From contig JAHLFN010000027.1 in the NCBI GenBank assembly GCA_018883725.1, forward strand, positions 1-32,005: DNA of 32,005 nucleotides, written 5' to 3'. The translations under genes were made by a program, and so were the position numbers. This stretch comes from Candidatus Fusobacterium pullicola. Lineage in GTDB: Bacteria > Fusobacteriota > Fusobacteriia > Fusobacteriales > Fusobacteriaceae. Numbering within the stretch: the first letter of the stretch is position 1; each line of letters starts with the position of its first letter. Positions 23,513 to 31,938 of this stretch are shown piece after piece. The notes under the pieces were generated by a model. That model had not been told where the DNA came from. It saw nothing but the letters and a program-made list of their open reading frames with translations, and ran no database searches.

Positions 23513-24745
23513 TTATTTTCCCCATAATTTTTCTAATTTTTCTTTTATGAGCTTTTCATTTTTATTATCTCCAGGGATATAATACTCCCTCTTTTTATTA
23601 CTATACCTTTGTTTTACAAAGTTCCCTTGATAATCATGTGGATACAAATAGCCCTTAGGGTTATGACAGATATTTGCTGGTACACTCTCCTTATCTCCCT
23701 TTTCAATATCCTCTAAAGCCTTATTTATTCCCATATAACAAGAGTTGCTCTTTGTAGAAATTGAAATATATATTACAGCCTGTGCCAAAACTATTCTAAT
23801 CTCTGGCATACCTATTCTCTCACTAGCCATCATAGCACTGTTAGCTATAAGCATAGCCTCTGGATTGGCCATTCCTATATCTTCACTTGCATGAACTACA
23901 AGACGTCTAGCTATATACCTTGGGTCCTCTCCACCAGCAAGTAATCTTCCTAACCAATATAGAGCTGAATCTGGGTCACTCCCTCTCATACTCTTTATCA
24001 TTGCAGAGATAAGATTGTATTTATCTTCAGCCTTATGATATGAAGCCTGCCTTGTTCTAAAAATATCTAATACCTCATCAACCTTTAAATCTGTACAACT
24101 ATTTTTGTACATTTCCAAATAGTTAAGAGCTATTCTACTATCTCCCTGAGATATATCTAGTATACACTCCACTATCTCATCTGGTACATCTTTTAAAGAT
24201 AGTTTCTCTATAGCTCTTCTTACAATCTTCTCAATATCCTTTCTTTCCAAAGCCTTAAATTCAAAAATCATAACTCTTGAAAGAAGGGCATTATTAAGTG
24301 AATAGTAAGGATTTTCCGTAGTTGCTCCTATTAAAGTGATAGTTCCATTTTCACAGTAAGAGAGAAGTGCGTCCTGTTGCATCTTATTAAATCTGTGTAT
24401 CTCATCTAAAAAAAGTATTGTCTTTTTTCCATAAAACTCTATATTTTTTTTGGCTCTCTCCACTACATCTCTTAAATCGTTCAAAGATGCTGTAGTAGCG
24501 TTTAGTGTTTCAAAATTACTGTTGATACTTTTGGATATTATCTCCCCTAAAGAGCTCTTTCCACAACCTGGAGGACCATAAAAAATCGAGTTAGAGATAC
24601 TCTGTTTCTCTATAAGTTTTCTAAGAATTCCACCCTCACCTAAAAGCTTCTCCTGTCCAATAAAGTCATCTAAACTCTGTGGACGCAACTTTACAGCTAA
24701 AGGTTTTACCTCTTCATAATTACTTCCAAATAGATTGTTTGTCAT
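23513..24745 (-). CDS. rarA: Replication-associated recombination ATPase RarA (MgsA)
   Basis: A 410-aa clamp-loader-like AAA+ ATPase that acts at stalled replication forks. Walker A is FYGPPGCGKSS, Walker B is ILFLDEIHRFNKMQQD, and sensor 1 is IGATTENPYYSL. The C-terminal tetramerisation region carries SMRGSDPDSALYWLGRLLAGGEDPRYIARR, specific to this family. The length is normal. It begins behind the secG terminator, and I find no promoter between that hairpin and the ATG. It may be transcribed by read-through from secG or from within it. Confidence 0.95.
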   Translation of the reverse strand: MTNNLFGSNYEEVKPLAVKLRPQSLDDFIGQEKLLGEGGILRKLIEKQSISNSIFYGPPGCGKSSLGEIISKSINSNFETLNATTASLNDLRDVVERAKKNIEFYGKKTILFLDEIHRFNKMQQDALLSYCENGTITLIGATTENPYYSLNNALLSRVMIFEFKALERKDIEKIVRRAIEKLSLKDVPDEIVECILDISQGDSRIALNYLEMYKNSCTDLKVDEVLDIFRTRQASYHKAEDKYNLISAMIKSMRGSDPDSALYWLGRLLAGGEDPRYIARRLVVHASEDIGMANPEAMLIANSAMMASERIGMPEIRIVLAQAVIYISISTKSNSCYMGINKALEDIEKGDKESVPANICHNPKGYLYPHDYQGNFVKQRYSNKKREYYIPGDNKNEKLIKEKLEKLWGK

Positions 24746-24767
24746 TTTATCATCTACCTATAAAAAA

Positions 24768-24789
24768 GACGTATTGGACCCAATACGCC
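24768..24789 (-). terminator. Hairpin between secG and rarA
   Basis: GACGTATTGG pairs with CCAATACGCC (one wobble); CGTATT/AATACG is the core. TTTTTT follows on the minus strand. It is a terminator of secG and perhaps a partial one, since rarA follows at once. Confidence 0.75.
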
Positions 24790-24796
24790 TCTTACT

Positions 24797-25021
24797 CTAT
24801 TTTACTAAGTATAATAAAAGTGCACTCACGATAAATAGTGTCGCCACAACTTCTGTTGCTCTAGCTAAAGGTCCTCCATCTTTTGATATTCCAAATACAG
24901 TGTTTGATGCTCCTAATCCCATACTTGCAGATGTTCCATGGCTCCTGTCTGGTTGTATAAGCACTAATACTATTAATGAAATGGCAAAAATAAATAGCAG
25001 AACTGTAAATAAAGTTTCCAT
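24797..25021 (-). CDS. secG: Preprotein translocase subunit SecG
   Basis: A 74-aa membrane protein with two hydrophobic segments (about 4-21 and 55-73) joined by a loop holding GASNTVFG, the SecG signature. It assists SecYEG/SecA in protein export across the inner membrane. The length is typical of short bacterial SecG. GGAGGAG precedes the ATG. It is transcribed from its own strong promoter between rpsO and secG. Confidence 0.93.
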   Translation of the reverse strand: METLFTVLLFIFAISLIVLVLIQPDRSHGTSASMGLGASNTVFGISKDGGPLARATEVVATLFIVSALLLYLVK

Positions 25022-25059
25022 ATTACTCCTCCAATAATTTTCTTTAAATAATCCATTAG

Positions 25060-25089
25060 ATTATACCATAATTACTCAATCTCGGTCAA
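25060..25089 (-). promoter_or_regulatory. Promoter of secG
   Basis: TTGACC (25089-25084), 18 nt, TATAAT (25065-25060) with an extended TGG in front, on the minus strand. Confidence 0.8.
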
Positions 25090-25093
25090 TAAA

Positions 25094-25117
25094 AAAACGA
25101 GGAAAATTCCTCGTTTT
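25094..25117 (-). terminator. Terminator of rpsO
   Basis: An 11-bp stem, AAAACGAGGAA paired with TTCCTCGTTTT, with a T-run on the minus strand, lies just past the rpsO stop. Confidence 0.9.
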
Positions 25118-25128
25118 TACTTTTAAAA

Positions 25129-25392
25129 CTATTTTCTGATTCCTAATCTAGCGATTAAGTTTCTGTATCCTTCTAAGTCTTTCTTAGTTAGGTAAGCAAG
25201 TAATCTTTTTCTTTGTCCTACCATTTTTAATAATCCTAATCTTGAATGGAAATCTTTCTTGTGAGTTCTTAAGTGATCAGTTAAGTGGTTGATTTTTTCA
25301 GTTAATAGAGCGATTTGTACTTCTGTTGATCCAGTATCTCCTTCGAATTTTCCAAACTCTTTAATTATTTCTGCTTTACTTCTCATAGCCAT
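25129..25392 (-). CDS. rpsO: Ribosomal protein S15
   Basis: An 87-aa four-helix protein of normal length that binds 16S rRNA helices 20-22 early in 30S assembly. [38 protein letters not shown] and [21 protein letters not shown] are the family blocks. The start is the ATG at 25392, 9 nt after AGGAGG; a second ATG two codons in is too far. It is monocistronic, with its own promoter, a structured leader and a terminator. S15 often represses its own translation by binding such leaders. Confidence 0.97.
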   Translation of the reverse strand: MAMRSKAEIIKEFGKFEGDTGSTEVQIALLTEKINHLTDHLRTHKKDFHSRLGLLKMVGQRKRLLAYLTKKDLEGYRNLIARLGIRK

Positions 25393-25421
25393 TTTAAGTT
25401 TCCTCCTAATTATATATTATC

Positions 25422-25461
25422 TAAGCTAAGTAATACGAGGCTAACCGTAAAACTGAGCTTA
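25422..25461 (-). promoter_or_regulatory. Structured rpsO leader, candidate S15 autoregulation element
   Basis: In the transcript TAAGCTCAGT pairs with ACTTAGCTTA (9 of 10 positions) and encloses ACGG/CTCGT-type inner pairing with the loop TTAGCC. The hairpin lies between the predicted start (about 25467) and the ribosome site. It is well placed for feedback by S15. Confidence 0.5.
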
Positions 25462-25473
25462 AATTCTTTTGTT

Positions 25474-25502
25474 ATTATAGCATAAAATATCTCTCTTGTA
25501 AA
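25474..25502 (-). promoter_or_regulatory. Promoter of rpsO
   Basis: TTTACA (25502-25497), 17 nt, TATAAT (25479-25474) with an extended TGC, on the minus strand. Confidence 0.75.
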
Positions 25503-25518
25503 GTAGATATAGATATTT

Positions 25519-27651
25519 TTACTCCTCTATCTCTACATTTCCCACTTCTGAAATATCCTCTACCTTTTCTACCTCTTCACTTTCAGCTGGAATAGGCTCT
25601 CCCTTCATTATAGCTTCAAACTCCTCTCTATTTAGGTGCTCTCTAGCTAATAGAGCTTTTGCCACAGCATCTAGTTTATCATAGTACTTAGTGATAGTTT
25701 CAAGAGTTTCTTTATACATTGTTTGCACAATTTTAAATATCTCTTCATCTACCTCTTTACCAGTTACATCACTGTAATATTTTTGTTGGAAGTAATCTCC
25801 CTCTTTAGTATTATCAAGTAAGATTGGTCCAAACTTCTCATTCATACCAAATCTTGTAACAATAGCATGAGCTATTGCTGTAGCTCTTTCGATATCGTTA
25901 CTTGCTCCAGTAGTTATATCTCCAAATACTATTTGCTCCGCTGCTCTTCCACCATAAAGTATTCTCATCTCATCTAAAAACTCATTTTTAGACTTATAGC
26001 TTCTGTCCTCTTCTGGTAAAGCCATTGTATATCCACCAGCCATACCTCTTGGAACTATAGATATCTTATGAACAGGGTCTGTATTAGGTAGAGCATAGTG
26101 CATTATAGCATGTCCAGCCTCGTGATAAGCTGTTATTCTTCTCTCTTTTTCTATAACTTTTTTAGATTTTCTCTCTGGTCCTATACTTACCTTTTCAGAA
26201 GCCTCTTCTAAGTCCTCCATAGTAATCTCTTCTCTATTATCTCTAGCTGCTAATATTGCTGCCTCATTTAATAGGTTTGCTAAATCAGCTCCAACAAATC
26301 CAGGAGTTTTCTTTGCAATAACTCTTAAATCAACATCTTTAGCTAACTTTTTACCTCTTACATGAACCTTTAAAATAGCCTCTCTACCATCAATATCTGG
26401 GCTATCTACGAAAACTTGTCTATCAAATCTTCCTGGTCTCATCAATGCTCTATCTAGAATTTCTGGTCTGTTTGTTGCTGCTAAAACTATTATTGTCTCG
26501 TCAGTTCCAAATCCGTCCATCTCTACAAGAAGTTGGTTAAGAGTTTGCTCTCTCTCATCATTTCCTCCCCCTTGTCCAGAACCTCTTTTTCTACCTACAG
26601 CGTCTATCTCATCTATAAAGATTATACATGGAGCATTTTTTCTAGCCTTACTAAATAGGTCTCTAACTCTTGAAGCTCCTACCCCTACGAACATCTCTAC
26701 GAATTCAGAACCTGACATACTGAAGAATGGAACTTTTGCCTCCCCAGCTACAGCCTTTGCAAGTAAAGTTTTACCTGTTCCAGGTGCCCCTAATAGAAGT
26801 ACCCCTTTAGGTATTCTTGCTCCTATATTCTTAAATTTCTCAGGCTCTCTTAAGAATTTTACAACCTCTTCTAATTCCACTTTTGCCTCTGTAATTCCAG
26901 CAACATCTGCAAAAGTTACCTTAGATACATCTTCTCCATTCTCCTTTGCCTTAGATTTTCCTACATTGAAAATTTGTGGTCCTCCACCATTTCCTTTTCC
27001 CATCTTGTTCATCATAAATATCCATACCCCAATTAGTAGTAACATTGGGAACCAAGATATTAATATATTTAGAAGTAATGGCACCTGTTGAGGTGCTACA
27101 GATTTTATAGTTGCTCCATTTTCCTCAATGATATCAACTAATTTAGCATCTCCACCTAGTCTATCAGTTATCATTCTAGCACTGTATACTTCCTTCTCAT
27201 CAGCTGTATAACCGTAAACATACCCTTCTTTTTCATCTACTTTTTTAATTTTTCCATCTTTTACAGATTGAACAAATTCACTGTATGATATCTCACTGCT
27301 CGGTGTTTTTCCTGTTCCAGATAACATTGATGGTAAAGACATTACTAAAGTAATTATGAAAAGTAACATGATGAAACCTTTAAAGTTAAATTTTCCACCT
27401 AATTGTTTAAACTTGCTCTCCTCTTCCTTATCCTCTTTATCATCTTTTTTCTGAGACATTCCCTCTTTAAGCTTATTTCTTAGCTCCTCTTTTCTCTCTT
27501 TTACCTCATCTTCGAACTCTTTTTTTCTCTCTTCATCAACTTTTGGTTCTTCAGATTTTTTCTCTTCCTCTTTCTCTTCAGTAGGCTTTTCTTTTTCCTT
27601 CTCTTCTATTTTTTGATTTTCGTTTTCATCAAATAAATCCTTGTTGTTCAA
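25519..27651 (-). CDS. ftsH: ATP-dependent zinc metalloprotease FtsH
   Basis: A 710-aa membrane-anchored AAA+ protease that degrades damaged membrane proteins and short-lived regulators. TM1 is at about 92-112, a periplasmic domain follows, and TM2 is at about 195-215. Walker A is GAPGTGKT (288-295), Walker B IIFIDEID (343-350), the zinc site HEAGH is at 510-514, and a downstream acidic region supplies the third ligand. The start is TTG at 27651, 9 nt after AGGAGG and directly after the tilS stop. Before TM1 there is a very charged Lys/Glu-rich stretch of about 90 residues, absent from E. coli FtsH. It is co-transcribed with tilS. Confidence 0.95.
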   Translation of the reverse strand: MNNKDLFDENENQKIEEKEKEKPTEEKEEEKKSEEPKVDEERKKEFEDEVKERKEELRNKLKEGMSQKKDDKEDKEEESKFKQLGGKFNFKGFIMLLFIITLVMSLPSMLSGTGKTPSSEISYSEFVQSVKDGKIKKVDEKEGYVYGYTADEKEVYSARMITDRLGGDAKLVDIIEENGATIKSVAPQQVPLLLNILISWFPMLLLIGVWIFMMNKMGKGNGGGPQIFNVGKSKAKENGEDVSKVTFADVAGITEAKVELEEVVKFLREPEKFKNIGARIPKGVLLLGAPGTGKTLLAKAVAGEAKVPFFSMSGSEFVEMFVGVGASRVRDLFSKARKNAPCIIFIDEIDAVGRKRGSGQGGGNDEREQTLNQLLVEMDGFGTDETIIVLAATNRPEILDRALMRPGRFDRQVFVDSPDIDGREAILKVHVRGKKLAKDVDLRVIAKKTPGFVGADLANLLNEAAILAARDNREEITMEDLEEASEKVSIGPERKSKKVIEKERRITAYHEAGHAIMHYALPNTDPVHKISIVPRGMAGGYTMALPEEDRSYKSKNEFLDEMRILYGGRAAEQIVFGDITTGASNDIERATAIAHAIVTRFGMNEKFGPILLDNTKEGDYFQQKYYSDVTGKEVDEEIFKIVQTMYKETLETITKYYDKLDAVAKALLAREHLNREEFEAIMKGEPIPAESEEVEKVEDISEVGNVEIEE

Positions 27652-28977
27652 TTATCTTGTCCTCCTCACACTTAATTTTATACATTTGTCCATCAAACTA
27701 CTATATTTTTCATTTCCTCTAATACCAGCTATCCAGACAATGTCATTGTTATAGACTACAAGAGGAATATAATCCCTCTTCTCTTTACCTATTTTTTCAT
27801 TTATAAAGATATCCTTTAGCTTTTTTTCCCCCTTCATACCTGTTGGAGTTATCTTATCCCCATCTTTTCTCCCTCTTACCATAAGAGTATCTCCTACTTT
27901 GAGATTAGTATAGAAACAATTTCTATTTTGCTCTTTTCTCTCTGTAAACTCTGCTATTATCTCATACTCTCCATACTCTACTCTACCAGGTATCTCAAAT
28001 CTAATCTCTTGAATCTCATCTTTTAAAACATTTTTTTTCTCTACTTTTAATATATTATACTCTTTTTTTAATATATACTCACTATCAAGTGATATCTCTT
28101 GAGTTCCACCCTTTTCCAATATACTTTCAATAAGAGAGATTTTCTTTCTATTTACTTCTAATCCGTATTTATAAAGATAGTTGCTTAAAATTTTACCCCT
28201 TATACTCTTAGGAAAACTTGAAATTTCATCTATTTTTATCTCACTTTGATTAGCAAAGCTCTCTATCTCCTTTTCAATAAAAAGATTATTATCTCTAATC
28301 TCCTCTATAAGTGAGAAAATCTTATCTTTAAATTTAGGATTATATCTATTTTCAATAAAAGGAATTAAGTCTAGTCTTATACTATTTCTAGTAAACTCAT
28401 TTTCTAAGTTTGTACTATCTATACAGTAAGCTATACTGTTACTATCTAGGTACTCCACTATATCACTCTTGTATATCTCAGAGATTGGACGAATATATCT
28501 ATCTCTTTTAGAAGCTATTCCCTCTAGTCCAGAAAGCCCTGTTCCCCTTGTCAATCTAAAGAGAAAAGTCTCTATCTGGTCATCTTTATTGTGGGCTAAA
28601 GCTATCTTATTGCTGTTAGTTTTCTCCAATACTTCATTGTAGAAACTGTATCTCCCTTCACGACCAGCCTCTTCCAATGATAGTCCCTTCTCTTTACCAA
28701 GAGAGGTAATATCTATCTTTCTTGCAAAGACCTCCAATCCTCTACTTTTTCCATACTCTATAGAAAAATCCTCATCTCTTTGTGCCTCTTCACCTCTTAA
28801 CAGATGATTTATATGCACTAAGACAATATTAAAATCCAATTTTTCCCTTAATTTTAGAAGCATCTCCACTAAGAAAACAGAATCTGGACCTCCAGAAAAA
28901 CCAACTACTATTCTATCTCCACTCTCTATTAGAGCTTCTTTTTTATTCTTATTTACTATCTTTTCAAATAATCTCAT
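27652..28977 (-). CDS. tilS: tRNA(Ile)-lysidine synthetase
   Basis: A 441-aa PP-loop enzyme with SGGPDS (28-33) that converts cytidine 34 of tRNA-Ile(CAU) to lysidine, so that it reads AUA. HINHLLRGEEAQRDE, AHNKDDQIETFLFRLTRGTG and YIRPI...I..Y are TilS blocks; the C-terminal domain has VRGRKDGDKITPTGMKGEKKLKD. It is normal in length. Lysidine formation is essential, and this genome is rich in AUA codons. It ends directly before the ftsH start, so the two are translationally linked; a tilS-ftsH order is widespread in bacteria. Confidence 0.95.
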   Translation of the reverse strand: MRLFEKIVNKNKKEALIESGDRIVVGFSGGPDSVFLVEMLLKLREKLDFNIVLVHINHLLRGEEAQRDEDFSIEYGKSRGLEVFARKIDITSLGKEKGLSLEEAGREGRYSFYNEVLEKTNSNKIALAHNKDDQIETFLFRLTRGTGLSGLEGIASKRDRYIRPISEIYKSDIVEYLDSNSIAYCIDSTNLENEFTRNSIRLDLIPFIENRYNPKFKDKIFSLIEEIRDNNLFIEKEIESFANQSEIKIDEISSFPKSIRGKILSNYLYKYGLEVNRKKISLIESILEKGGTQEISLDSEYILKKEYNILKVEKKNVLKDEIQEIRFEIPGRVEYGEYEIIAEFTERKEQNRNCFYTNLKVGDTLMVRGRKDGDKITPTGMKGEKKLKDIFINEKIGKEKRDYIPLVVYNNDIVWIAGIRGNEKYSSLMDKCIKLSVRRTR

Positions 28978-28997
28978 AAAATCACTCTTTTCATAAA

Positions 28998-29027
28998 ATT
29001 ATAACATAAATCAAGGTATTTTTCCAA
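28998..29027 (-). promoter_or_regulatory. Promoter of tilS-ftsH
   Basis: TTGGAA (29027-29022), 18 nt, TATAAT (29003-28998) with an extended TGT, on the minus strand. Confidence 0.6.
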
Positions 29028-29055
29028 AGAATTTTATATATTTTTTACTTTGTTA

Positions 29056-30717
29056 CTATACTAATTTTTTTATCACTTTACTACTTCTATCTCTATAGTC
29101 AAAGAACACATATATATCCTCAAATTCCTTAGTAAAAATATTGTAACTAAATCTCTCTAGCTCACTATTTTTATGTCCCTCTCTAATACTCTTATAGTTT
29201 CTCTCTCTAATAAGCTCATCATAAAGCTCTCCATCTTTTTCACTCTTAAACCACTCTGGATAAAATCCAGTTTTCCCTAACATTAGATAATCATATTTTA
29301 AATACTCTACAAATATCTCTCTATCTTTTAATCCCTTATCTAAATAGAACTCATATAAAAGTGTAAAAAGAGTACTCTCTTTATGGCTTACTTTTAAATA
29401 TCCTCTCTTGTCAAAATACTCTGCCACATCTTCATAAAAAGAGAAAGCACTCTCATAGTGATTCTCTATTATCCATTGTACACTCTCTGGGAATTTCTCT
29501 GAATTATAATAAAAATCCAAAACTTTTTCAAGATTTTTTAATTTTACCATCTCAGCAAAGCTTATAAACTCATTTGAGAATACCTCATATGGTGGCTTAG
29601 AAAAATACTTATATCCATATTTCTCTCTCTCATCATACATCTTTGTTCCCTTTAAAAGCTTTAAAAATCCAAGTTGTATCATCTCTGGTTTTAATCTATG
29701 AACATAATCAAAAGATTCTCTAAACTTATCATAAGTTTCATATGGTAATCCAGCTATTAAATCTAAGTGTAGATGTATATTTCTACTTATTCTTCTAATA
29801 TTATATTCTAACTTCTCTAATTTATTTATTCTTCCAATACTTTTCATAGCCTGAGCATCTATTGTTTGTACCCCTATTTCAAATTGGAAGTATCCCTTTG
29901 GCACTGTCTCTAAAAAATCCAATGTCTCATCATCAAAGATATTGGCATTTATCTCAAAGTGAAAAGTTATCCCCTCTCTATAGTTTTCCAATAAAAATCT
30001 CCATATTGCCATATACTTCTCTTTACTCAAGTTAAAAGTTCTATCAACAAATTTTAAAAGCTTTATTGGAGAGTCTATAAATCTCTTTAAGTCCTCCTTT
30101 GTTCTATCTAGGGAATAATATCTAACACTCTTATCAATAGAGGACATACAGTAGGAACAATTAAATGGACACCCTCTTGAAGACTCATAATAAAATATCT
30201 TTGTTCTATCTTGTAACTCCTCATCATCATATGGGAATGGAATTATATCAAGATTTTCTATTAAAGGCTCTATCCCATTGTATTTTAGCCTCTCTCCCTC
30301 TCTATACACAACTCCCTTTACCTCTGATATATCCTTTGTAAAGAAATTAAGTAAAACCTTTTCTCCCTCTCCTGTAAATATATAATCTATCTCTTGATTT
30401 TCTGCCATAATCTTATCCCATTCATAAGATACCTCTGGTCCTCCTAAAGCTATCTTTACATCTGGAAGTATCTTCTTCAATTCCTTAGTTATTGAAAATA
30501 CATACTCTTTGTTCCAAATATATGTTGAAAAGATTATTATATCTGGTTGTTTTTCAAATAGGTCCTTTATAATATTCATCAACTGATTATTTATATTAGT
30601 TTCATATATATCTAATTTTATATCACTATTTTTTTCTACATACTTCTTTAAATATCTTACAGCCACATTTAAGTGTACATATTGACTATTTATTGCAGTT
30701 AAAACAATTTTTTTCAT
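29056..30717 (-). CDS. B12-binding-type radical SAM protein (DUF4080-like C-terminus)
   Basis: A 553-aa protein with an N-terminal Rossmann-type cobalamin-binding-like domain (1-130: KPDIIIFSTYIWNKEY-type core and LGGPEVSYEW). A radical SAM core follows, with RGCPFNCSYC (C183, C187, C190) for the 4Fe-4S cluster, FVDRTFN and FEIGVQT. The C-terminal 200 residues resemble DUF4080. The usual DxHxxG cobalamin ligand motif is absent, so B12 may not bind in the base-off way, or at all. The substrate is unknown; relatives act in methylation or tRNA/lipid modification. It lies 30 nt behind mltG, probably in the same operon. Confidence 0.85.
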   Translation of the reverse strand: MKKIVLTAINSQYVHLNVAVRYLKKYVEKNSDIKLDIYETNINNQLMNIIKDLFEKQPDIIIFSTYIWNKEYVFSITKELKKILPDVKIALGGPEVSYEWDKIMAENQEIDYIFTGEGEKVLLNFFTKDISEVKGVVYREGERLKYNGIEPLIENLDIIPFPYDDEELQDRTKIFYYESSRGCPFNCSYCMSSIDKSVRYYSLDRTKEDLKRFIDSPIKLLKFVDRTFNLSKEKYMAIWRFLLENYREGITFHFEINANIFDDETLDFLETVPKGYFQFEIGVQTIDAQAMKSIGRINKLEKLEYNIRRISRNIHLHLDLIAGLPYETYDKFRESFDYVHRLKPEMIQLGFLKLLKGTKMYDEREKYGYKYFSKPPYEVFSNEFISFAEMVKLKNLEKVLDFYYNSEKFPESVQWIIENHYESAFSFYEDVAEYFDKRGYLKVSHKESTLFTLLYEFYLDKGLKDREIFVEYLKYDYLMLGKTGFYPEWFKSEKDGELYDELIRERNYKSIREGHKNSELERFSYNIFTKEFEDIYVFFDYRDRSSKVIKKLV

Positions 30718-30747
30718 TATCTACTCCTCAACTATCTCTTTCTAATT

Positions 30748-31704
30748 TTATCTCTTATTATCCTTTTGAAATTTTAGATGCTCCCTATATGTTCTACTAA
30801 AATAATGACTTCCATCTCCCTTTGCTACAAAGAATAGATAATCTGTATCAGCTGGATTGTAAGCTGCCTCTACAGAATCTACAGCTGGATTACATATCGG
30901 TGCTGGTGGTAACCCCTTATATTTATAAGTATTATATGGTGAGTCTACCTTTAAATCTTTATAATAAATCCTCTTTTTGCTATAATCAAATACAAAGTTT
31001 ACTGTTGCATCTGAAGATAGTGTCATTCCCTTTTTCATTCTATTGTAGAATACAGATGCCATTATTGGTTTTTCACTCTTTACCATAGCTTCCCTCTCTA
31101 GTATAGAAGCCATTATCAATTTTTGATAAAACTCATCTTTATTTGAATATTTTTCAACTGGGAATCTCTTTAAAAACTCCTTTAACATCGTCTCTACTAA
31201 GATTTTCTCATCATAGCTCTCAGGTAAGAAATATGTTTCTGGATATAGATACCCTTCAAAATTTCCATCTGGTGTAGGATATGGAAACCACTTACTTGCT
31301 TCATTTAATTCTGTATAAAATTCGTCTTTTTGTATCTGTCCAACTTTTTCTAAATGCTCCACAATCTGCCTTATACTAAAACCTTCTGGTATTGTAATCT
31401 TTACCATTCTTCCCTTACCAGATTCTAGTATATCTATTATCTCCTTTAGTGAATAATTTCCTTCAATATGATATTGTCCAGCTTTTATTCTTTTTCCTCC
31501 ATCTCTAAATCTTAGATAGATTTTAAATACTAAACTATCTGACTTAGAAAGTGGAGCTAAAGATTTCATAAGAGGTTGATTTTTTTCAATTGTAAGGGTT
31601 GTATTATACTCCTCTTTTCCTTCAATTTGAAAATATAGGTACCCTCCTAACACTATTGATAATAAAACTACTATACCAACTATACTTAAATAGATTTTTT
31701 TCAT
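30748..31704 (-). CDS. mltG: Endolytic murein transglycosylase MltG
   Basis: A 318-aa YceG-like protein that cuts nascent peptidoglycan strands and limits glycan length. A single membrane anchor lies at about 5-26, followed by a LysM-like region (ITIPEGFSIRQIVEHLEK) and the catalytic domain. ILEREAMVKSEKPIMASVFYNRM carries the catalytic glutamate, and SPYNTYKYKGLPPAPICNP is diagnostic. The C-terminus GDGSHYFSRTYREHL matches the family. The length is normal. GGAGAAGAG precedes the ATG. A TATAAT with extended TGA at 31751-31746 (minus strand) is the likely promoter for mltG and the radical SAM gene. Confidence 0.95.
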   Translation of the reverse strand: MKKIYLSIVGIVVLLSIVLGGYLYFQIEGKEEYNTTLTIEKNQPLMKSLAPLSKSDSLVFKIYLRFRDGGKRIKAGQYHIEGNYSLKEIIDILESGKGRMVKITIPEGFSIRQIVEHLEKVGQIQKDEFYTELNEASKWFPYPTPDGNFEGYLYPETYFLPESYDEKILVETMLKEFLKRFPVEKYSNKDEFYQKLIMASILEREAMVKSEKPIMASVFYNRMKKGMTLSSDATVNFVFDYSKKRIYYKDLKVDSPYNTYKYKGLPPAPICNPAVDSVEAAYNPADTDYLFFVAKGDGSHYFSRTYREHLKFQKDNKR

Positions 31705-31806
31705 TCTCTTCTCCTATCTCACTCTTGTAATTTTTTTACTCAGTTATTATATCATAATATTTAATATTCTTAAAATAAAAAAAACTAAAATTTTTTCATT
31801 TTTTTC

Positions 31807-31838
31807 TTGACTTATTTTCATTATTGTGATAATATAAT
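31807..31838 (+). promoter_or_regulatory. Promoter of the tRNA cluster
   Basis: TTGACT (31807-31812) is followed after 17 nt by TAATAT (31830-31835), overlapping a TATAAT at 31833-31838. A T-tract lies upstream. Confidence 0.6.
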
Positions 31839-31854
31839 TTCTGTGATGAGCGAT

Positions 31855-31930
<76 letters not shown>

Positions 31931-31938
31931 TTTCATCT

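Noticed and set aside
25393..25472. T-box or amino-acid riboswitch in the leader
   Set aside because: No T-box consensus or specifier arrangement is visible, and the gene downstream encodes a ribosomal protein.
30822..31088. An 88-aa plus-strand frame inside mltG
   Set aside because: It is antisense to a conserved coding region with no ribosome site; an artefact of low-GC codon use.
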